From positions 1 to 64,000 of the forward strand of contig JASANC010004661.1 in NCBI GenBank assembly GCA_030248135.1: a stretch of DNA of 64,000 nucleotides. Reading direction: 5' to 3'. The notes under the pieces were generated by a model, which worked only from the letters and a program-made list of their open reading frames with translations, was not told the DNA's origin and did not search any database. Source of the DNA: Theristus sp. LFF4_11 (taxonomy: Eukaryota; Nematoda; Chromadorea; Monhysterida; Xyalidae). How positions within the stretch are numbered: the stretch's first letter is position 1; every line of letters begins with the position of its first letter. Both the position numbers and the translations under genes were made by a program. Positions 26,299-37,083 of this stretch are shown in pieces.

Positions 26299-26646
26299 CC
26301 GTAAAGTCGTGCATATAAGGGGCTCGTATAAAAATTTGAAATCAAAAAAAATTTTGAATGTCAATCCACCGTCAAATTTCCACTGCCCCCTTCCTCCCCC
26401 GCTTCCCCCGTTTAATTTTGAAGACGACGTCGTCGTCATTGTCACCATCGTCGTTGTGTTTCTGTTTTTTAGTGCTCATAAGTTGTGATTTGCTGTTCAA
26501 ATAATTGTCCTTCGTATAAATAAAGCAAAACAAAAAAGACATGATAAAAAAGACCTTGGGATGTGTGGGATTTTGACAAAATCAAACACTTGAGTGGGCA
26601 AAAGTCTCTTGTAAATGGGGGACATCTTATATGCAAGACTTTGTGG
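26299..26646. mobile_element. MITE copy, family of 676-1401
   Basis: Ends CCGTAAAGTCGTGCATATAAG and the near complement of CCACAAAGTCTTGCATATAAG, flanked by TA at 26297-26298 and 26647-26648. About 348 bp, no coding content; lacks the nested G/C-run element found in the other copy. Confidence 0.75.
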
Positions 26647-27360
26647 TATTGCTTTGCAGAGCTATTACCTTTTTTTAGATTTTGCTTCAATATTGCTTCA
26701 TTCTGGTTAATTTTGGGTACTGTATTTTTTCGTTACTTCAGTGGCAGCGCTGTTCGTTTTATTTGACGTCCACACGTGTGTGTGCACTTGAATTGTTAGT
26801 ATCATCACATGATTAATGATTACACTAAATAACCGGTTGCCCAGTCGGTTAAGATCGGTTGATTTGTTGCTGCATACGTGTAATTTACAATATTCATAAT
26901 TCGTCCGCTATTGCAACTGAAAATTCCTTTTTTTAAAAAAAGCGAGAAAAACTTTTTGCTCAAAACTATACACAGGACAATAATCCTAAAATCTGTGATA
27001 AGATAATACAACATAAAGTAGCAAACAAGCATACTTTTTGGCTTTAAAAAAAGGCACGTGTAATATTTGTAACAAACGCTGAAAAAAATCAAACGTGTTT
27101 TTGAACGCGGAAAAGCGCACGAAGTATTTTCATTGATGGAGGAAGAAAATTTCCGGTAAATTCTGATAACAGATAAACTTTATCAAAACTTCGGTTTGAG
27201 TTGTCTTGGAATCGGTTTGAACAATCCGGTCAGTTTGATTCGTAGAGTAACCGAGCGAGCACCAATCTGAATAAAAAATAGAATCAAGTTGCAGGAAGAC
27301 GTATTACCCCTCGGAAAAATGACAGGTTTATTTGGATATGCTGTACGTGCTGCTAAAAGG
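26647..27360. other. Spacer between astacin genes 2 and 3
   Basis: AT-rich, no recognised gene. An in-frame upstream ATG for gene 3 lies at 27319, giving a 14-residue longer N-terminus. Confidence 0.4.
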
Positions 27361-30300
27361 ATGGCGTTGATGTTCGTAATTGTGTTCACTGTGATCCGAT
27401 CGGCAACAGCAAACGTTGATGACAGTTGTACAACGTTCATTACATGCGCCAGACGGGCAGCACAGAGCGTCTGCCGCAATTCAATGCCGCTGCCCGCTTC
27501 GCAAGCAGGCCACTGCCCACTCGTGCGTTGAGCTCTTGTTTTTTATGGTGTATGCTGCGTAAAACTACTTGGTATTATCTTTTGTTTTGGTTCTGCGCGC
27601 ATGGAAATGTGAACAGTTGTTCCATGCGTAACGCGGCAATTCAAAATTGGCGAAGTGACCCGTGCGTGTCCTTAAGATACGATCGAGTCACTAGGCCTTT
27701 TTTGAATAATATTCGCACCAAGCACAAAACTGATTTCCTTTAGACCGGCAAACGCTTTGAGCCGCAGAACTAAAAGAAAAAACAATGCCTGCATTCATGA
27801 CATGCACGTGAAAATCGTGGCATTTTGCATCGGTGTTTGAAAACGTTAGCTGGCGTTAACAAAACAACCACACCGTTTTACAGATTGAACGACTAGAAGG
27901 CAAGGTGCCCGTTGGTAAGTTGAAAAAAGTTTTCTGATGATTTTAATTGAAATTTTTTGTTTGTGTTTCCAACTGTGATGTTCGCATTATTTTTCAGAAT
28001 CGATTCAAATGAACAATCAAACAAACACTGCTCACGTTGGAAAGGAACCTGAGCTTTGGCCGAATGGTGAAGTGCCGTACCAAATCAACATCACTGGTTT
28101 TATGTCGAATTTAACCGAACCACCTCGCATAGTGCACGAAGCGATTCATATTTTGGGCAACGCAAGCTGCGTCCGCTTTCGACCGACCGAAAAGAACGAT
28201 CGATACAAAGTGATCATTGACATCAATGAGTACCAGTTTGCGTGCGAGTCTGCCATTGGACGCTTGCCGTTGTAGTAAGCAGAATAACCGTACTTATCGA
28301 AGCACAGTAATTGTTTGTTGTTATGGTTTAAACCTGTCATTTTTTCCGTAGAATACAGGCTCGAGAAAAAACGAACGGTATCAGAATTGCAGGAAGACAC
28401 CAATTTAGCCACAAATTGGGGTGTTTGATTTCAATCAAGTCCGATATACATTTGTTGTTTTTTTCTTACTGGCTGTTAGTGCATGCTGTGTACTTTCCGA
28501 AAAAACGACAGGTTTATCCACGGTGCTGTGCTTACTGTTTTGTTCATTTTGCATGCTTTTGTGTTTGCAGTGAACAAGCGCAGCGTGTCATACTCGGCCG
28601 TCACTGTTACGACCACAAGACCGAGCGAACAGTCGTTGTGCATCGTGTGGTGCACCAACTGATGCACACACTCGGCTTCTGGCACGAACATCAACGTCCC
28701 GATCGTGACGAACACATTCAAGTGTACTCGGACAGGCTTTACGTGAGTCCAGCAAATCACAACAAAACCATATATGTACAGTCGAACTCCAGATTACAGG
28801 CAATCAACACCTGATTGGTTGGCGATCACACGTGAGGGATGCTTCCTGTGCAGGCACTGTTGTGGGGGCGGAGTCTGTCCTGCACAAAAAGTATGCATCA
28901 TGTGATCACCAACCAGTCAGCGGATTGCCTATAATTTACAGTTCGACTGTACGTGGAGAAAGGTAATTTTGCAAAATTGAACACCACATTGACTGCTGTG
29001 CTCATTCTCTGCCCGCAGCTGTCCGACCTTGTCAACTATAACGTTGTAAGCAACATGGATACGCTCGGGCTTGCCTACGACTACGACTCACTGTTGCACT
29101 ATCCAACACACGGTCTCACGCGAAACGAAACCCGCGATTTCGTCATTCGACCGTTAGACCCAAGCAATATTGGCGTTATCGGTCAAGAAAATCATCTGAG
29201 TGGACTGGATAAGCAACGTCTGAATAGACTGTACCGCTGTGATGGCACTGCGTTGCAACCGAGTCAACTGCGCAACCATGCTCGTGTAACATCAACAAGG
29301 CAGATCAACATCAACACCACTGAGACGAGCGCGATCACCACAACACCGACGACCGCAACGACATCCACATCCTCATTCAACTCAACCCCAAAGGACACCA
29401 CCACGCAAGGAGAGACGCGAGACCTTCGTTGTCATGGTGACGGGCGACCGGGCGGCGCCGAATGGGCCTGCGACACCGGGCGACTTTTCTGGTACTACGA
29501 CCAAAATCTACGCGAGTGTTTGGCGTTCAAGTATTGCGCAGCGGCAGCCGGCGACAAGGCGAAGCAGCGTCTGAATCGCTACGAAACCTGGACCGATTGC
29601 TACCATCAGTGTGCAGCAGGTGACCTGCAGACCGGTGTACACTGTGGTTGATGTCACAAACAAAACGCGCACTCACATTTGTGTGTTTGTTTGTGATTGC
29701 TGCATGTTACACAAATGATAATGCACTGCTTTCGTGACTAGAACTGTAGTCGCATTTCGATATCGAGGCAATTTGATGATTGGTTTCGTGATCATGTCCA
29801 GTGCAGGAAAGATTCCATCTGCACTGCAATGCCTGCACAGAAAGCATGCATCACGTGATCACCAACCAATCAGCTATTTGGATATGACATAAACTGTATT
29901 GACTTGTTTTTAATGCCCATAGTACAGTGACGTTCAGAGCAGAAGAACCAACAAATTTTCTGCAGATGACTTCCAGCCATGTTACGGCAACGAACGACCA
30001 CTAGCCAACGGTCATTCAGTGCAATACTGCGCGTATTGGCCGAAACGTGCGGGCAACGTTGCACAGCAGTGTCCGCCCGAGTACGAATGCACGTCACAGC
30101 AGCGACACTCGCTCTGCTGCAATGCGACGGTGCAAAGTCGGTTTTGCACTTGCTCGCGATTGCGTCAAAAAAGTTCTTTTTATAAACAAATCCTTGCCCA
30201 CATTTTTACGAACAATTGAGTTTGCGATTGGACGTGGAACTTGTTTCGACATTACCCGACGTTAACTACTGCTCACTTAACACAACACTTGCCATTGCTG

Positions 30301-30769
30301 TTCAGAACTGTACCGCGACAGCTACCAGCCGCAGTGCGCCGGCGCGAACGAGGCGGTCGTGATGCACAGCGTTGCCGGCATCGACATGGCGCTCTTTGGC
30401 CGCTCGTGCCAGCCGAGTTTCTGTCCGAGTGACACGAACGAAGCGGTCACCTGCGTTCCGGCCACTGCGACCAAGCTGTTTGCGCACTGCTGTGTGCGCT
30501 TCTCGAACGAACTTGTGCGTTCCCCGATGCTGATGCGCTCGCCGGGCGTACCACCACGCTGTCGCCACTGCTCGCTGCCACTGGCTGGTCGACCGATTGC
30601 AAACTGTCGAGTTCGAGCGAATCACTTCTGCGATCAGTGGTGCGCCGTCAACCGCCGCAGCAAAGTGGCGTCGAGGCGCACAAGGCTGAACCGGCGGCCG
30701 AAGAGCGGCTGTTGCTTGCAGCGAGAGCGGCGATGCAGCTGCCGCGGAATTCGGGCGGCATGCATGTGA
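27361..30769 (+). CDS. Astacin-like protein 3 (predicted catalytically dead), multidomain, secreted
   Basis: Seven exons join in one frame (625 aa): 27361-27522, 27884-27914, 27998-28274, 28571-28742, 29019-29619, 29966-30136, 30306-30769. The ATG at 27361 gives a compact signal peptide. Four-Cys module C23-C52, then the microexon, here 31 nt (one extra codon). Astacin domain from LWPNGEVPYQI. Zinc ligands are kept but the catalytic Glu is Gln186 (HQLMHTLGFWHEHQRPDRD), and the Met-turn is SLLHY (Leu240). The intron that splits exons 5 and 6 in genes 1 and 2 is absent. A Thr linker leads to a six-Cys Kunitz-like domain (FWYYD signature), two lustrin-type Cys domains, and the defensin-spaced domain placed last (30560-30766) rather than before the Kunitz. 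Intron 4 holds a MITE (28779-28949). The 31-nt microexon restores the phase needed by exon 3, which supports the model. Confidence 0.8.
28779..28949. mobile_element. 171-bp TA-flanked MITE in intron 4 of astacin gene 3
   Basis: Ends CAGTCGAACTCCAGATTA and the near complement ending GTTCGACTG, flanked by TA (28777-28778, 28950-28951). Inner arms carry GATTGGTTGGCGATCAC and its complement. Related pieces occur at about 10900-11030, 29800-29900 and 56485-56646. Confidence 0.75.
30560..30766 (+). other. Cys-rich domain with defensin-like spacing at the C-terminus of gene 3
   Basis: C-x7-C-x3-C, then a basic loop of 22 residues, then CC-x6-C-x-C. The same cysteine frame as genes 1 and 2 but with a longer, Arg/Lys-rich loop, and moved to the very end of the protein. 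Confidence 0.45.
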
Positions 30770-31985
30770 ACGCGCCGGCAGACGACGTGATGCGCTGCTC
30801 CGGGTGAAGAAAACTGATTTTCCAGGGTTCATGATCATTTTTGTTTCCAGCGGATTTTTCTGTAGTATGTTTTTTTCATCATCATAATTCAGCTTGCAAA
30901 TCACAATGTGATTAAAATTCAATATGCGGTGAGACTTTTGAAATGATTTTTTAACAAAAAACACAGAAAAGTTAGTGTGCGCCGAAGCAGTAGCAAACAA
31001 CTTTTCGAATTTGTGGCCAAGTACAGATAGGCTAACTGCCGGATTTCAAGGTGCATCATCTGCGTCTGGTTTCAGGTTTTGGAGCTGAAAATTGGAGGTT
31101 TTGATGAATTGGAAAAAAGTTCGAGGTATCGAACTCAAGATGATGACTCCGCAGCTGCACAAACCACCGAGTGATGGACTTCAGTAATCAACAACACCCA
31201 CATTCAGGAAGATAAATGATGAAAACAAGAACATTTGCAAAAACAGAACAAAATGCTTTGCGGAAAATTGTTTTTAGGTGCAAAACTTAAAGGGGTTAAA
31301 AGACACTAAAGGCCTGTTCGTACGACGTATGCGGACGTACATCTCCATGAGCGATTCAATGACACGCGACCTAACGTGACGTGGCGTGCCGTACATGCAT
31401 GCGTCTGTATCCTTAACCTGGTTCAACAATGTCGTACAGTTCTCAAATGCGGAAACGTACCGCAATTGCGTGCAGAGTGTTTGAGTTTTACCCACCTTTA
31501 CCCACTTTTAATTAAATAAGGTAAATATTGCACGACGCTGTTTCAATCAGGTTGTTGTCAATTGTGCCTCTTTTTTTCAGCCAACTTTCACCCCAAAAAG
31601 TTTTTTGCTAGTCCAGTCGAAATGTTGTGTTCTTTGTTTTATCCCTGATTTTGCACTTTTTTCACGTGCATGCAGTTTTTAAGAAACTGTATAGGCTTGG
31701 CCCGTGTTCTGATGTCTCCATTACAAAAAAATCAGTTTTCAAATTATATTTACGCTGACCAAAGTAAAATACATACGGTGCACAAAAAAAACAAAAAACT
31801 TGTTTCTTAAAGTCGCTGAGTTTGCGTTTTTTATTCACCGTTGGCTCTCTGCTGCAAGAAAGTATGTCAAACAAATGGCGAAAATTTTCATGATACGTTT
31901 ATTAAAAGTTGTTGCAAAAATTTAATCTACGTAAATCTGAAGTGTAAATTTCTGTATTTTTGGTCATGTAAAAAATAACTGAGCA
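30770..31985. other. Spacer between astacin 3 and the SRCR gene
   Basis: A fragment resembling the left end of the 17542-18266 element begins near 31022 (CTGCCGGATTTC). No gene recognised; a long antisense frame at 30302-31000 is the shadow of the last exon of gene 3. Confidence 0.4.
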
Positions 31986-34900
31986 ATGTCTGCGAATGCA
32001 TTTGAAAGCATTCTTCTGATGGTCATGATGGCATACGTGACCGTAACCGAGTGTTCGACAGTTTCATGCCAGGATTACGCAGACTGTATCGAGCGCAGTG
32101 GTGAGAGGCAATGCGAGTCGGCATTCAGCTCGCTGTTGTGCACTCCAACGGTAGTGTCGAAACTTTTTTTCGTAGAATTTTGTAATCTACACAATCCTGA
32201 TTGTTGTTCCAATTTTGCCGTATGTAATTGCAGGAAGAAATCGCCACGACGCCGTCGAACGGTAAGCAGCGTAAAACAGTTTCGCGCTTTTGAAAATTTG
32301 TTTCTCCAGAACTGAAAGCACAGATTGATGGATTAAACATGGATTAAAAAAACTTGAATTTGATTCGAAGTAGTCGAACGCACAAAAAAGTGTCTTCCAA
32401 ACTTTGGAAAAAGCAAACGATATCAATGCAGTTTCATTCGAGACCGTTGCAGGCTGTGCCGACACGAATTCAATGTTCAACTGCGGAAATGGACAATGCG
32501 AAAGCAATCGAAAACTGTGTGACGGCGAAACTGGCTGCGCAAATGGTGCTGACGAAGATGAGCAGTTGTGCAAGGGTGAGTGATGAGATGCGAGCTTCAT
32601 CAAAGTTGAACGTCGGGCGCTTTGTTTTTGGCAAACTGTGTAAATTTGGTGAAACATGGGTGCAACAGTTTTTGAAAAAAACTTCAGTCGAACTGCAAAG
32701 CACTCAGCTGCTCCGGAGCTCAACGCACAGCTCACCTGGGCTGGGCTCACTGATTGATTCAGTGAACTCGAGATACCGCCAATCAGCATACCAGATTCAA
32801 ATTCCAGAACAATGCGCATATACAGACTGCACATTGGCTGGCATTCGGTATGACTGTTCAATTTTTAGAGCCAATGAAAGTGCGTTTGGTGAACGGTAGT
32901 AACAAGCGCAGTGGTCGGCTAGAGGTGTTCTACTACGGCCAGTGGGGCACCGTGTGCGGCGACCGATTCAACAGCAAAGCCGCGCGTGTTGTTTGTCGCA
33001 TGATTGGAATTCCGTTGGTTTCATGGCGGAGTCAGGAATTACGTATTAGACGATTTACTCAACAAATTACCAAACAAACTCGTCGAGCTACCATATCATT
33101 TTTCTTACTGAACGTGTCGTAATATGCAATTTCACGCACAGATGGGAAACATATCACGGCTGCGCGGCAATTTGTTGTGCTTCATTGGGACACTTGGTCG
33201 AGTTCGTTTATAAAACGGAGCGGGGATTCATCTTCCCTCATTTTATGAACACCCGATCAATCCGCCGATATTGGCGAACGCTTTTCCAGAAACGCAGTGG
33301 TCGAACTACACAAGACGGTCGTCTTTGGAGCAGGCACGGGACCGATCTGGCTAGATGGTGTCAATTGTGTCACTGGAAATGAAAGCTCACTTGCCGAGTG
33401 CACGTTTCGCGATGGACATGTGGGCGCACACGAGTGTGAGCACGCAAACGACGTCGGAATCACGTGTCATGGTTTGATTGTTTCGTAATGGCTTACAAAA
33501 TTGACAAACAGAAAAGTAATGACAAAGAAGAGAATTCCAGCGGACGTGTTCTGCTTTTGTTCAGTTTTCCTTGTTTCGCGCAGTACCAATACGCGTAGTG
33601 AACGGAGTGAACAAAGCCTCCGGCCGACTCGAGGTGTACCACGCGGGCAGGTGGGGCACCGTGTGCGACGATCAATTTGACGACAACGACGCGCGAGTGG
33701 CGTGTCGCATGCTCGGCATTCCGTGTGTTTGAGAGCAGAACTTTTTTGATAGTCTCACCACGCACAGTTTAACCAATAGCTTTTTTTCAACAATTTCTGC
33801 AGAATTGTTTTGTCGTTACGTAACAAGCAACAAAGTTTGGAAACGAAGTACGAAATAGGAAGAAACAGTCCCACACCACCCGTTCTCATCTCAGAATTCA
33901 CATGGTTTCCATCCGCAGTTGACTGATCTTACTTGGATTCACGCAGCAATTCTGAAAACGCGACTGTGCAAAAGTACACTGGTGGCAGCGGACCCATCTG
34001 GATGGACGAAGTTAGCTGCGCCGGTGACGAGATATCGCTGTTCCATTGCAACGTCAGTCGTGCACGCCTCGGCGCTAATGACTGCAACCACAGCGAAGAC
34101 GTTGGCGTACAGTGTGCAGGTCGGGATTCGCAATTATACAGTATATGTGGCATGTGCCAATATTAGTGCCATTAAACTGGTAATTCCATTCGATTATTAG
34201 TTCCATTTTTGAAACCATTTTTAGTGAAGTTTCTGGCTGAGACACGTCCATATTGAGATACACTACTTCAGCAAAGTGGTGAAACGTGTTGACGCTTTTG
34301 TTGAACTATTTTTCCCATATGCATTACTATGTTTTTCTGTGTCACACAGACGCGCAACTTTTGCTCTGCAGTGCAGGCTCTCTGCCGGTTCGTCTAGTAA
34401 ACAACAAGAGCTCTGTATCCGGTCGAGTTGAAGTGTTCAATGAGGGAGTCTGGGGCACCGTATGCTCGGATGGATTCGACGCCAATGACGCACTGGTCGT
34501 GTGTCGCATGCTTGGATTCCCGTTTAGTTTTTATTATTGACGTTATTTTGCTATTTTTGATGCTTATGTAAAAGTCAAGTGCAATCCAAACGAGACAACG
34601 CGCGCAAATTATTGCATATATTGCGGGTCGATTGCGCTTTGTGTCAGGAATGAGACATTCCACAATATGGACGTTCTTGTTCCGGTGCACTGCTTCCTGC
34701 ATTATTCGTGGATTTACGGTAATTTACGGTAGCAGGAATTGTTTTTCCAACGTTTTCCATTGTTTTAGGATGGGTCACGTGCGGCCGTTGGTGCACAGCA
34801 GCGCTCAGTTCGGCCAAGGTCACGGGCCGATCTGGTTGGATGACGTACAGTGCAACGGCAACGAGACGAGCTTGTACGAGTGCAACTACAACAGCAATCA

Positions 34901-36784
34901 CATCGGCGCTCACAACTGCACACACATGCACGATGTCGGGGTCACCTGTCTCGGTAAACAGTTTCCAATTTTATGATTTTCAGACGGAATTTTTAATAAA
35001 AATTTCGAACTTCTGACCGAAAACACGTGGTCGACGCCAAAATGGATAGCCCGATGTCCGAATCCAACAGATACTCTAAAAATGATCGTGGCAAAAAACT
35101 ATTCGAGTGGTGTACCACGCTTTCCACTAATGAATGCTAAAAAGCTGGTTCACCGCTCTGCTCGCTTTTCACACTTATTGATTTCCTCTGCTTCGGACAT
35201 CTGTTCGGGCGCCACACCAGTTCGGAGTGTTTCTTCAGAGAGCAAGACCGATTTCCACTACACTGCTGGGCGAATGTTTTTTTTTCAGAAACGTTGCGCG
35301 TACGACTGGTGGACAGCGGCAACGATCCGCTGGCCGGACGCCTGGAGGTTTATCTCAACGGCACCTGGGGCAGCGTGTGCGACGACAACTTTGATGAGAA
35401 GGACGCGCGCGTCGTCTGCCGCATGCTCGCATTCCCGTGCGCGCCTTTCACTTGCGCAATGAATTTGGCTGCCACAACACTGAAAAAAACAGGCCAACAA
35501 CACTAAAACCGGCCGCTAAAACCGTATAATAAAAAACATACAATCGTATAGCCGTTTTATGGCAGTTGTTGTGGTTAGTAGTGCTGTTTTTAGTTGCCCT
35601 TTTAGTTGCCCGCTTTTCTCTCCGTGTAAAACGTAAAAACGCAAAAATTCCAACGGCTTTCAGCGACAGCGTTGCCTCGGTGCTGCACAACGCGTACCCA
35701 TTGGGCAGTGGACCCATCTGGCTGGACAACGTCGATTGCAACGGCGAAGAGAGCTCGCTGCTTGAATGTGGACGCTTTCAGGATTACATTGACTCAGGTT
35801 GAGGTTTCTGCCACTGAAAACATAACTGTATAGTTCCAACCAATGGCAACCGTGCGGTCAATTCAATACAATTTCAATATGTTTCAATATTATTAAGCAT
35901 GCGCGGTTTTTTATTCGTTCAAGGTAACGTAATACCGAATTACCCCCAATAAACCCCCATGGGGGATTAATACGTCAGCGACTTTTAGGGGTGGGGTTTA
36001 TTGGTGGGGGGGGGGATTATTGGTGGGGGAGGGTTTATTTACAAAAAAAATCTAGGGGTGGGGGTTTGTTGAAAAATGGCAAAAATACCTTGCATGGCAG
36101 GCAAGAAAGTCGCAGAAACTTCTACTCTACATAGAAATTTCCTTTTATAACAGCCTTTTGTAATGAAATTACTATAAACTCACCCATTTGGGGCCTTTGG
36201 TAGCACAATTTCATCATTTTCACTGCAACCAGCCACTGAATTCGCTGGGTATGTGTTTCAAACAGGTCTCCAATAATCCCCCATGGGGGATTATTTGTGG
36301 GGAGGGGGATTATTTGGAAACTGGTCGGGGGGGGGGTGGGGGTTTATTGGTGGGGGGGATTAATGGTGGGGGGGGGGTTTAATGGGGGTAATACGGTATC
36401 ATTTTTTAAGTTCTGCGACTGAGTGCGTGTGCAGACGCGAAAAAAAACTAGTTTCAATCTTTATGTGGCAATTCATAGTCGCCCATTTACCTCTGTTCTT
36501 TTTTAGGGGACTCAGATCACTTTACCAATTTTGAATTCCCGCGTCCTGCTGGTCCTGCATGCAACTGTTTACCCACCTATGCGCGCATTGAGTTGCGGTA
36601 CCAAAATAAAAGATCATACATCAATCAATACAAATGCATTAGCAATTTTGTTTTAGGGAAATGTCATCACTTCGAAGATGTCGGAATGACCTGCAAGCCA
36701 AGCTCGGGAAAGTCTGGCAGTGAAGCGGCTCATTCCTTGTTAGTTTTTGCTCATTTGATGTTGTTCTTGATCGTGAATCAGTGA
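31986..36784 (+). CDS. SRCR-domain protein: four-Cys module, LDLa, four SRCR domains, GPI-type tail
   Basis: Twelve exons join in one frame (564 aa): 31986-32150, 32234-32261, 32453-32575, 32869-33013, 33290-33471, 33584-33722, 33947-34119, 34377-34521, 34769-34953, 35289-35436, 35664-35797, 36657-36784. Signal peptide, four-Cys module (C28, C34, C43, C52), a 28-nt microexon, one LDL-receptor class A domain (FNCGNGQC ... CDG ... DEDEQLC), then four group-type SRCR domains, each split over two exons with phases 1-2-1 and recognisable by GRLEV, WGTVC, VCRM and GPIWLD. The last exon completes SRCR4 ([10 protein letters not shown]) and ends in small residues plus a hydrophobic C-terminus with no basic tail, which fits GPI anchoring. 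SRCR domains bind ligands such as microbial surfaces or matrix proteins. The first two exons match those of the three astacin genes. Intron 11 contains a MITE. The acceptor before 32453 is the least certain. Confidence 0.8.
35935..36396. mobile_element. G/C-run MITE in intron 11 of the SRCR gene
   Basis: Ends CCGAATTACCCCCA and complement of CCGTATTACCCCCA, flanked by TA (35933-35934, 36397-36398). It is the inverted sister of 921-1381 and splits SRCR4 coding exons 35664-35797 and 36657-36784 further apart. Confidence 0.75.
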
Positions 36785-36849
36785 TGTTACAGTGATTTTA
36801 TTTCTGGTTCAACAATATCCTGTGTAAATAACCCTGGTGTGCTACTGTA

Positions 36850-37083
36850 TGACCTATTTTTATAAACGTGTCCCACTGAAATGACACCATGATTCGTCAA
36901 ACATGGGCTTGCCGTTCACTGCAAACCAGATTTTCCGTTTAGCCGATTTCTTCCCGTAAAAAATGGTGAATGTCGAATCGGTCACACCAAACTGACATTT
37001 TAGTGCCTGTACTTTGACAAACGGGCGTTTTTAAAGCAAATGACGTCATTTTAGTCCGGACACGTTTGAATAAATCCACAATA
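36850..37083. mobile_element. MITE-like repeat, copy 1
   Basis: Shares sequence in inverse orientation with 54765-55008: ends with ACGTGTCC words (AAACGTGTCCCACTGAAATG on the left, GGACACGTTTGAATAAATCC on the right) and a common interior including AAATGACGTCATTTTAG. No coding content. Confidence 0.6.

Noticed and set aside
30302..31000. 232-residue minus-strand open frame
   Set aside because: It is the antisense shadow of the GC-rich last exon of astacin gene 3 and has no domain.
32310..32345. Extra exon of the SRCR gene after TTTCTCCAG at 32309
   Set aside because: It runs into a stop after twelve codons; skipping it lets the microexon join the LDLa exon in frame.
32187..32861. 224-residue minus-strand open frame
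   Set aside because: Antisense to the LDLa exon and flanking introns of the SRCR gene; no recognisable domain.
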